Part shown: one piece after another, positions 1 through 6,245 of the stretch
Numbering within the stretch: the stretch's first letter is position 1
Layout of the letters: every line of letters starts with the position of its first letter
Assembly: GCA_964468655.1 (NCBI GenBank)
Contig: CAYXUG010000026.1
Location: 1 to 27,679 of the forward strand
Origin: CAYXUG01 sp964468655
Lineage (GTDB): Bacteria; Fidelibacterota; Marinisomatia; Marinisomatales; CAYXUG01
Reading direction: 5' to 3'
DNA: 27,679 nucleotides
Program-made: the position numbers and the translations under genes
The notes under the pieces: model-generated
The model's database searches: none
Seen by the model: only the letters and a program-made list of their open reading frames with translations
What the model was told of the DNA's origin: nothing

Positions 1-354
1 TTTATCATATGTGTAATTTATTAACATTGGTGGCTAAATTGCGACTTTACCCAAAGAAATATGTTTGGTTTTATCTTCCTTGGTATTATTCCAAAACTGT
101 GCATGTTTCAGCAGATATTGTCGAATTTCAATAACCATAATAACTCAAATAACCCATAATTAACCTGACATGAAAAGCTTGTAGCGTGGTTGCCTACCTG
201 TGGTGTCGCGACGGCAGACAGGCGGGTTTAGTTGGTTTAATAGAAGTGAATTTGGTAAACGAATAATCTTGTCGTGATAATTTCCATGCAGGTTATTTCA
301 TCCGCTATGAACGCCTAAAATATTATTTAATCCCTAATAACTTTACCTTGTATT
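1..354. other. Gene-free left-edge region
   Basis: I find no supportable gene in this stretch. The best open frame is a 34-codon minus-strand ORF (34-138) with no ribosome binding site and no recognisable family. The region is AT-rich except for a GC-richer hairpin-like segment near 193-226. The last bases run into the toxin-antitoxin operator. A degraded gene or the tail of a repeat cannot be excluded. Confidence 0.5.
193..226. repeat. Imperfect GC-rich palindrome, REP-like
   Basis: Outer arms CCTACCTGT and ACAGGCGGG match as an inverted repeat with two mismatches, around a self-complementary core GTCGCGAC. The GC content stands out from the AT-rich flanks. Extragenic palindromes of this kind are often dispersed in bacterial genomes. 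Only one copy is visible here, so calling it a repeat family is inference. Confidence 0.35.
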
Positions 355-375
355 ATGTACTGTGCTACAGTACAT
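355..375. promoter_or_regulatory. Palindromic operator of the toxin-antitoxin operon
   Basis: A perfect inverted repeat, ATGTACTGT - GCT - ACAGTACAT (9-3-9), ends 28 bases before the antitoxin ATG. It overlaps a possible -10 element TATTAT at 351-356. YefM-YoeB repressor complexes are known to bind palindromes with TGTACA-type cores, so autorepression through this site is likely. The site also argues against a GTG start at 362, which would lie inside it. Confidence 0.75.
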
Positions 376-403
376 TATTGGCAACAATAAATTGGAGTTA
401 AAA

Positions 404-676
404 ATGATTGAAGTTTCAGTAAACAAGTTTAGAGCCAATATAAAATCCTTTGTTGAGAAAGCTTTATCAGATCATTCACCTATCCGTGTGAAAAGGCGGG
501 CAGGAGATGACTTTGTTGTTATCAGCGCGGAAGATTGGGAAAGAGACCGGGAAACACTTTACGTCCTCCAGAACTCTTCGCTCTTGAAGCAGATTTCCGA
601 ATCACTAAACACGCATGATGCCGGCGCCGGGTATGTCCCCACCGAAAAGGAACTAAATGAGATCAATAGTCTTTGA
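404..676 (+). CDS. Phd/YefM-family antitoxin
   Basis: This 90-residue protein should bind and neutralise the YoeB-like toxin encoded just downstream and, with it, repress the operon. The N-terminal half has the Phd/YefM fold signature: MIEVSVNKFRANI at the start, a basic SPIRVKRR strand around residues 25-32, then VVISAEDW before a long helix. The C-terminal third is polar and acidic, as expected for the toxin-wrapping tail. The ATG at 404 has a GGAG ribosome site at 394-397. An in-frame GTG at 362 lies within the operator palindrome and is rejected. The last 20 bases overlap the toxin gene, indicating translational coupling. The pairing is certain; the exact subfamily (YefM or another Phd type) less so. 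Confidence 0.9.
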   Translation: MIEVSVNKFRANIKSFVEKALSDHSPIRVKRRAGDDFVVISAEDWERDRETLYVLQNSSLLKQISESLNTHDAGAGYVPTEKELNEINSL

Positions 677-920
677 GGGGAAAACCTGGTCCAAATACGA
701 AGAATTACGCAAAAAGGATAAAAAGCTTCACACAAACCTTTGTAAAATCATTCAGGAGATGCAGAGAGGAGATCCGGCAAAGGGTATGGGGAAACCGGAA
801 CAGCTTAGATACAACCTGTCAGGATTCTGGTCCCGCCGTCTGACCCGTGGTGATAGAGTAATTTATAAATTTGATGATAAAGCGATTTACATTTTTGCTA
901 TTGGAGGTCATTACGATTAA
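657..920 (+). CDS. yoeB: YoeB/Txe-family mRNA interferase toxin
   Basis: This 87-residue protein is a RelE-superfamily ribosome-dependent endoribonuclease of the YoeB/Txe branch. The family-defining block GKPEQLRYNLSGFWSRR (residues 45-61) is present. The positions matching the known YoeB catalytic residues are all retained: E48, R67, H85 and Y86, the last two in the terminal GGHYD. Length equals that of typical YoeB (about 84-87 residues), so it looks intact and active. The gene overlaps the antitoxin by 20 bases. Such modules usually act as stress or plasmid/genomic-island stabilisation elements; here it stands alone at the edge of an AT-rich gap with no visible island partner. Confidence 0.93.
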   Translation: MRSIVFEGKTWSKYEELRKKDKKLHTNLCKIIQEMQRGDPAKGMGKPEQLRYNLSGFWSRRLTRGDRVIYKFDDKAIYIFAIGGHYD

Positions 921-999
921 CAGGTTAGTAATTATCAATTAAGAATTAAAAAAATCCTAATTCCAGATTCATAATTGAATTTACCTGTGGGTTTATTCG

Positions 1000-2049
1000 T
1001 TACTCCACCCAATCACAAATAAACAAATTGGTCTCCCCCTTCTTCGACTGATTCCGGTTTGATGAAAAAACCAGTTTCATCCCATCGGGACTGAACATGG
1101 GAAAGCTGTCGAATCCATCATAAAAAGTTATCTGTTCCAATTGTCCTCCCTCTGCATCTACAGCATAAAGATCAAAATTCCTCCCTCTTGGATTTGAAAG
1201 ATTGGATGAAAAAATAATTCGTTTATCATCCGGATAAAAGAAAGGCGCAAAGTTTGAGGCACTGTTGTCCGTAATTTGATGTTTGTTTGATCCGTCACTG
1301 TCCATAACCCAAATCTGAAGCGCCATGGGACGGATTACGCTCTGTTTTAAAAGATCAATATAGTTTAATTGCTGTTCCTGTGTTTCGGGATAATGTGCCC
1401 GCCAGACGATTTTACTCCCGTCATGACTGAAAAATGCACCACCGTCATAACCCAGCCGCTCCGTCAATTGCAATTTGTCACTACCGTCGGGATTCATTGT
1501 CCACAATTCGAGGTCGCCGCTGGCAAGGGATGTGAATATAATTCTGCTGCCGTCAAAAGCATACGTAGCTTCCGCATCATATCCCCATTCGCTCGTCAAC
1601 TGCTGAGGGTTCGTCCCATCCATGGTTGCCCTGAAAATATCATAAGTAGGAAATAATGGCCAAACGTACCCCATGCTGTAATCCGGTTTGTCCGGACATT
1701 CACTGCTACCCAAATGGGTAGAAGAATAGATGATTGTACTGTCATTTGGATATTGAAAAAAACTGCACGTGGTGACTCCCATCCCGGTTGAAACCAGTTC
1801 AATCTTCCCAGTTTCCAGGTCCATGATATATATCTTGTCACATTCCCCCTCATCATCATGCGCCTGATAAATCGCCCGTTTTCCATCAGCGCTGAAGTAT
1901 GCCTCCGCATTTTCACCACCAAATGTCAATTGCCTCATATTGTCAAAATGAATTTCACCTTCGTAGATCAATTTGGAACTGTCCGGCTGACCTGATATCA
2001 GGAGTGAGAGTAAAATAATAAGTGGGAATCGTGTAAAATTACTGATCAT
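1000..2049 (-). CDS. Exported PD40/TolB-like beta-propeller protein
   Basis: A 349-residue protein with an N-terminal hydrophobic export signal (residues 5-18), followed by at least four to five WD40-like PD40 repeats. Each repeat has the pattern QLT-x(5-10)-FSxDGxxIxFxS and then LWxMDxDGS. Such blades build a beta-propeller like the C-terminal domain of TolB. The TolB N-terminal domain is absent, so this is not the Tol-Pal component itself; a periplasmic or surface binding or scaffold role is more likely. The ATG at 2049 is preferred because the only upstream in-frame start is a TTG four codons earlier. No good ribosome binding site is visible. It is divergent from the PuuD-like gene and convergent with yoeB, with 79 bases between. 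No specific ligand can be inferred. Confidence 0.8.
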   Translation of the reverse strand: MISNFTRFPLIILLSLLISGQPDSSKLIYEGEIHFDNMRQLTFGGENAEAYFSADGKRAIYQAHDDEGECDKIYIMDLETGKIELVSTGMGVTTCSFFQYPNDSTIIYSSTHLGSSECPDKPDYSMGYVWPLFPTYDIFRATMDGTNPQQLTSEWGYDAEATYAFDGSRIIFTSLASGDLELWTMNPDGSDKLQLTERLGYDGGAFFSHDGSKIVWRAHYPETQEQQLNYIDLLKQSVIRPMALQIWVMDSDGSNKHQITDNSASNFAPFFYPDDKRIIFSSNLSNPRGRNFDLYAVDAEGGQLEQITFYDGFDSFPMFSPDGMKLVFSSNRNQSKKGETNLFICDWVE

Positions 2050-2100
2050 GTGTGTGTACAAATTTCGATGAAATTAAACTTTATTCAAACAAAGATTCAA

Positions 2101-2121
2101 TTTTCCTATTGATCAGGAAAA
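2101..2121. promoter_or_regulatory. Inverted repeat in divergent intergenic region
   Basis: Arms TTTTCCT and AGGAAAA (7 bp, perfect) flank a 7-base centre. The site lies in the 160-base gap between the divergent PD40 gene and the PuuD-like gene, a usual place for an operator. It is AT-rich and short, so chance is possible. It is followed by a short T-run and could instead form a weak hairpin. Confidence 0.25.
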
Positions 2122-2209
2122 GATTTTTAGCAAGTTTCAGATGCGCCATTTAAATTTTCGGTGATTAATCATGCAACTCAACCTTATAACATAAGCTCGG
2201 GAGGAATCT

Positions 2210-3016
2210 ATGGACCTTATTCATCCAATATTTAAATGGCTGCACATTTTTGCAGGAATTATGTGGATTGGACTGCTATACTTTTTCAATTTTGTGAATG
2301 GCCCATTTGCCGGGACTATGGACGGCGATTCCAAAAAGAAGGTGGTACCGGAACTTATGCCAAGAGCCCTTTACTGGTTTCGCTGGGGTGCCGCGTGGAC
2401 ATGGATTACAGGAGTGGTTTTGCTTTACGTGATTTTCTGGCAAGGGAACTTAGGAATGGGATATTCTGCTGGAAATAACATGTTCAGTCAAGGTATAGAT
2501 GTAACCTATTGGGCTCATATTATGCTTCTTGTCGTGTTCGGTGCAGTATTCATTTATGATTTTCTGTATAAAAGCGGACTGGCAGGCAATATTAGAATCA
2601 TAACAATCATCAGTTTTATTTTGGTGGGAGCAGTCGTGTACTTCATGAAATTCTACGCAGGGTTTGATTACAGAGCATTTAACATTCATTTAGGTGCAAT
2701 GTTTGGTACCATGATGGCATTTAATGTCTGGTTCAGAATCTGGCCGGCTCAGCAGAAAATCATAGCAGCCATCAAAAATGGGGAAGCTCCTGATAGCAAT
2801 CTTGTCGGTTTAGCAGGGTTACGATCAAAACATAATACTTATATGTCCCTACCGTTGATTTGGACCATGATAAACGAACATACTGTACTTTTTGCAGGAG
2901 GAAACTTTGGAATCAAAGAATCCACCAACTGGCTGGTGATTATGATTGTAATTGCTCTCGGCTGGCACATTGTGTGGCAGTGCTATAAAAAAGCAGGCAA
3001 AGTCAAAGGATTTTAG
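2210..3016 (+). CDS. PuuD-type (Urate_ox_N family) membrane protein, no cytochrome domain
   Basis: A 268-residue integral membrane protein with about seven to eight predicted transmembrane helices. It matches the N-terminal membrane domain of the urate hydroxylase PuuD family: the opening IMWIGLLYFFNFVN (residues 18-31) is characteristic, as are histidines in membrane segments (H5, H12, and those in YWAHIML, FNIHLGAMFG and TMINEH) that could bind haem. Full-length PuuD adds a C-terminal cytochrome c domain; here there is no CxxCH motif and the protein ends soon after the last helix. Many short homologues carry the PuuD name without evidence of urate oxidation, and no other purine gene is nearby. 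The start is well supported by GGGAGGA at 2199-2205. The gene is monocistronic and ends at a terminator. Confidence 0.75.
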   Translation: MDLIHPIFKWLHIFAGIMWIGLLYFFNFVNGPFAGTMDGDSKKKVVPELMPRALYWFRWGAAWTWITGVVLLYVIFWQGNLGMGYSAGNNMFSQGIDVTYWAHIMLLVVFGAVFIYDFLYKSGLAGNIRIITIISFILVGAVVYFMKFYAGFDYRAFNIHLGAMFGTMMAFNVWFRIWPAQQKIIAAIKNGEAPDSNLVGLAGLRSKHNTYMSLPLIWTMINEHTVLFAGGNFGIKESTNWLVIMIVIALGWHIVWQCYKKAGKVKGF

Positions 3017-3048
3017 ACCTTATTTACCTTTATTCATTTAACCATTGC

Positions 3049-3078
3049 AAGCGCCTTGAAATTTAAGGTGCTTTTTTT
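3049..3078 (+). terminator. Rho-independent terminator of the PuuD-like gene
   Basis: A stem AAGCGCCTT pairs with AAGGTGCTT (one G-U pair) around a 7-base loop and runs directly into a tract of seven T. It begins 33 bases after the stop codon of the preceding gene on the same strand. This is the clearest intrinsic terminator in the window. Confidence 0.85.
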
Positions 3079-3242
3079 GTCACCTTTGAAAAAGAAATCA
3101 ATTACAATAAACAAAAACTTCGAAAAGGTTAAATTGAAGAAACTATTAATTTTTATCAGAATGTTAAATCAATCCCCAAATCAATCCGGCTTTCAGAAAT
3201 CCTCTCCTCGTTATCATTGTAACATTTTGTTTAAAATTGTAA

Positions 3243-4433
3243 CTAATTTGATTGTAAACTAATCTCAAATACAGTGCCTTTTCCAATTTCTGATGTAAGT
3301 ACTTTTACATTTCCATCCAAATATTCCTCACATATTCTTTTTGTCAGGCTCAATCCCAATCCCCACCCTCTTTCCTTTGTGGAATACCCAGGGCGAAATA
3401 TGTTCTTCCAATCCCGTTTATCGATTCCCTGCCCGGAATCACTGATCTTAATGACTACCTTTCCATCAACCTTGTTCAGATTCAGCTTAACAAATCCTTT
3501 TTTATGTTGAATTGAATCAAGTGCATTTTTGATGATGTTTTCCACTGCCCATGCCAGAAGCGTTTTTGATGTATTCACCCTTATTTCACCTTCCGCAGAC
3601 TCTAGTGACAGGTGTATATTTTTCCGCCTTTTTGGTAACCGATGTTCAAAATAAGTCAATGTTTCTGACAACAACTCATTCACTTTCACTTTCTCTTTCT
3701 TCGGTAATGATCCCATTTTTGAAAACCTGTCATTAATGACTTCCAAGCGGTTCAAATCATTCTCCATGTCAGTTATCAACCCAGTTGTCTTATCAGGAAA
3801 TTCCTTAATAGTTTCAATCCAGCCCATGAGGGAAGAAATGGGCGTTCCCAGTTGATGGGCTGTTTCCCGGGACATTCCAAACCAGATATGATTTTTTTCA
3901 TTTTTACGTATTACCTGAAAACCGGCATATCCCAGAAAAATGAACAAAAACACAGCTCCAATTTCGATGTACGGTAAAAATTGAAGCTGCCTGATTAATT
4001 TTGAATCCCCATAATGGATGTGTCCCAATACCACTTTCTCAATTTTACCTCCATCCTTTGGTAGTGTTATTTTAAGTGGAATGGGGTCATTATTTTTATT
4101 CATCCGCTCCAGGGTATTTCTGACAGATTCCAAATCACTCTCATCCCTGCTTGTAAGATTCTTCCAGTTCACGGGATTTCCATCCTTATCAGATTGAATC
4201 AGAGGGAAAGATACTTTTTGTATGATTTCCCTGAAAATAAAGTCAAGATTCTCGATATCAGGGCTGGTTACGGCATCTGCAATAACCTGAGCATAAAGAG
4301 AAATGGTTTCCCTATTTTCCTCCCGTAAAGTTCGAATCAGTGATTGTGTATAAAATAACAGCCCCAATGTGAGAGTAATCCCCATCACAAAGAGGGCTGC
4401 TTTAATATTTCCTGCTTGTCTGTATAATTTCAA
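3243..4433 (-). CDS. Membrane sensor histidine kinase, coupled to cysC
   Basis: A 396-residue sensor kinase. Transmembrane helix 1 covers about residues 11-33, an extracytoplasmic sensor region about 34-150, and helix 2 about 152-174. The phosphoacceptor box SRETAHQLGTPISSL carries H193. The ATPase domain has its N-box around N303 (IIKNALDSI), DSGQGI (332-337), FRPGYSTK and the glycine-rich RGWGLGLSL (355-363). The ETAHQLGTP form of the H-box is common in Bacteroidetes-type orphan kinases. The start appears to be TTG at 4433, because the next ATG (residue 17) would cut into helix 1. That TTG lies in the same frame as cysC, two codons after its TGA, suggesting termination-reinitiation. No response regulator is in the window. 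Sensed signal unknown; position suggests a link to sulfate activation or envelope glycans. Confidence 0.85.
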   Translation of the reverse strand: MKLYRQAGNIKAALFVMGITLTLGLLFYTQSLIRTLREENRETISLYAQVIADAVTSPDIENLDFIFREIIQKVSFPLIQSDKDGNPVNWKNLTSRDESDLESVRNTLERMNKNNDPIPLKITLPKDGGKIEKVVLGHIHYGDSKLIRQLQFLPYIEIGAVFLFIFLGYAGFQVIRKNEKNHIWFGMSRETAHQLGTPISSLMGWIETIKEFPDKTTGLITDMENDLNRLEVINDRFSKMGSLPKKEKVKVNELLSETLTYFEHRLPKRRKNIHLSLESAEGEIRVNTSKTLLAWAVENIIKNALDSIQHKKGFVKLNLNKVDGKVVIKISDSGQGIDKRDWKNIFRPGYSTKERGWGLGLSLTKRICEEYLDGNVKVLTSEIGKGTVFEISLQSN

Positions 4434-4439
4434 ATGATA

Positions 4440-5039
4440 TCAGGAATATACAGGCGCCTTATCCTTATTTTGTTTTATATAGCATTTGTTGATGAGGTAT
4501 TCCACGATGGTGTTTACTTCTTCTTCCAATGTCTGTTTACTGGTATTGACAACAATTTCAGCACTTTCCGGCGGTTCATAGGGATCATCAATCCCGGTGA
4601 AATTTTTTATCTCCCCCGCTCTCGCCAATTTGTAGAGTCCTTTTACATCCCGTTCCTCGCAAACTTCAAGGGGACATTCCACATAAACTTCGATGAATCT
4701 GCCGATTTCGCTCCGGGCATATTGTCTCTCTTCTCGGTAGGGTGAAATAAAAGCACAAACAGCAATTGTACCATGCTTTACAAGCATTTCTGCAACAAAG
4801 GTAACGCGTTCAATATTTTTATCCCTGTCTTCTTTTGTGAAGCCAAGGTCTTTAGTTAATTTTTGCCTGACAACATCGCCATCAAGCAGCTGGACTCTGT
4901 ATCCCATTTCTCTCAGTTTTTCCACCAGAGGAATTGAAATAGTCGTTTTTCCGGCTCCAGAAAGTCCTGTCAACCAGATAGCAACACCCTGTTCATGATT
5001 GAATCCCGGTGTCAGCGCAGAATTATTTTTTGTTATCAT
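4440..5039 (-). CDS. cysC: Adenylyl-sulfate (APS) kinase
   Basis: CysC phosphorylates APS at the 3' position with ATP, giving PAPS, the universal sulfate donor. The 199-residue protein has a Walker A motif GLSGAGKTT (residues 25-33), the DGD motif (53-55), the family signature FTKEDRDKNIER (67-78) and FISPYREER (97-105). It is a standalone kinase of normal length, not fused to Sat or CysN. The start has a perfect AAGGAG site five bases upstream. It overlaps the 3' end of sat by 17 bases, so the two enzymes are co-translated. No PAPS reductase or sulfite reductase gene is in the window; together with the two sulfotransferases nearby this favours a sulfation role over assimilation. Confidence 0.97.
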   Translation of the reverse strand: MITKNNSALTPGFNHEQGVAIWLTGLSGAGKTTISIPLVEKLREMGYRVQLLDGDVVRQKLTKDLGFTKEDRDKNIERVTFVAEMLVKHGTIAVCAFISPYREERQYARSEIGRFIEVYVECPLEVCEERDVKGLYKLARAGEIKNFTGIDDPYEPPESAEIVVNTSKQTLEEEVNTIVEYLINKCYIKQNKDKAPVYS

Positions 5040-6162
5040 AATGTCTCCTTAATATTTTCTCTACTTCCGAGCGTGTAAATTCCTCCGGAAGTTCACCTCC
5101 TGTGGAAAGAATTTCTCTTACTTTCGACCCGCTGAAAAATACTTTTTCATGATCCATAGCCCTCGATGTTTTGGTCGTTGCCATTGAATTTGTCCGCTTG
5201 CAGTAAAATGCATGTTCAAAAAACATGGGTTCAATACCCAATTCATCAACAGTGAAATTATCAAAGATTTTTTGTGCATCATAAGTTCCATAATAATTAC
5301 CAACACCTGCATGGTCCCTGCCAACAATAAAATGGGTACAACCGTAATTCCTTCTTACAATTGCATGAAACACAGCTTCTCTCGGTCCTGCGTAACGCAT
5401 GTAGGCGGGGAACACTGACAACCGTGTCCTAGTGTGAGGATAATAGTTGTCCAGTAAAACTTTGTAACATTCCATCCTTACATCAGCTGGAATATCGTCT
5501 TTTTTCGTCTGTCCTACCAATGGATGAATTAAAAGTCCATCCACCATTTCCAGCGCACATTTGGTAATATATTCATGGGCTCGATGAATGGGATTACGTG
5601 TCTGGAAACCCACAACTTTCTTCCATCCTAATTCTTTAAACAAAGCTCTCAATTGATTGGGGGAATGCCGATATTCGCTGAACACACTATTACCGTTAAT
5701 TGAATATGCTTCTATTTCACCAGCAACATAATGTGCCCCCTGTGAAAACAGTGAATTAACTCCAGGATGCGCTTCATCGCTTGTCAGATAAACTTTTTCT
5801 GCTTCACCCTTTTTATCATACGAAAATATATCTGAAACAAATATTTTCCCGACACCATCTCCATTTTCATTACTCAACAATACCTCTTCAGACTTTCCTA
5901 TTACCTGTTTCTGATCCTTATCGATAGGCAGAGTAATGGGTATTGACCAAACGGGACCATCTGATAACCGCATGTCATTTAAAACCGACCGGTAATCTTC
6001 ACTTCCCATAAATCCTTTTAAAGGATGAAAAGCACTATTTCCCAGCATTTCGAAATCGGCAAGACTTTTGCGGGTTAATTTGACTATCGGCAGAGTATCT
6101 CTTGATTTAACTGCCATATCTGACTTTAACTTTAAAGTTAGAGTTTCTTTTAGGTTTGTCAT
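5023..6162 (-). CDS. sat: Sulfate adenylyltransferase (ATP sulfurylase), homomeric type
   Basis: Sat makes APS and pyrophosphate from ATP and sulfate. This 379-residue protein has the PUA-like N-terminal domain (about 1-165) and the catalytic domain with the nucleotide-binding motifs QTRNP (187-191) overlapping PIHRAH (191-196), and GRDHAGVG (281-288). Length is normal for the homo-oligomeric bacterial enzyme. It is not the CysD/CysN heterodimer. The ATG at 6162 lacks a clear ribosome site. An 83-base gap separates it from the YfhO-type gene upstream on the same strand, so it may share that transcript or have its own promoter. With cysC it forms a compact PAPS-synthesis unit. Confidence 0.97.
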   Translation of the reverse strand: MTNLKETLTLKLKSDMAVKSRDTLPIVKLTRKSLADFEMLGNSAFHPLKGFMGSEDYRSVLNDMRLSDGPVWSIPITLPIDKDQKQVIGKSEEVLLSNENGDGVGKIFVSDIFSYDKKGEAEKVYLTSDEAHPGVNSLFSQGAHYVAGEIEAYSINGNSVFSEYRHSPNQLRALFKELGWKKVVGFQTRNPIHRAHEYITKCALEMVDGLLIHPLVGQTKKDDIPADVRMECYKVLLDNYYPHTRTRLSVFPAYMRYAGPREAVFHAIVRRNYGCTHFIVGRDHAGVGNYYGTYDAQKIFDNFTVDELGIEPMFFEHAFYCKRTNSMATTKTSRAMDHEKVFFSGSKVREILSTGGELPEEFTRSEVEKILRRHYDNKK

Positions 6163-6245
6163 TAATTTTTCTGGTTAACTCTTTCTTAGGTTAATAATCC
6201 GAGGCAAAAGTTAAATAATATCTACAAACAACAAGAACTAATATT

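Noticed and set aside
34..138. A 34-codon minus-strand ORF near the left edge
   Set aside because: It has no ribosome binding site, no recognisable family and is short enough to occur by chance; it may be a fragment of something but nothing supports it.
943..963. GAATTA/TAATTC hairpin with an A/T run between yoeB and the PD40 gene, considered as a bidirectional terminator
   Set aside because: The stem has only weak A-T pairs and the T-run lies in the loop, not after the stem.
3056..3262. A 68-codon plus-strand ORF after the PuuD-like gene
   Set aside because: It starts inside the intrinsic terminator hairpin, is of low-complexity lysine- and isoleucine-rich composition, and overlaps the end of the kinase gene.
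4440..6162. Sat-CysC as part of assimilatory sulfate reduction
   Set aside because: No cysH, cysI, cysJ or sulfate transporter is in the window, while two sulfotransferases are; assimilation is still possible if those genes lie elsewhere.
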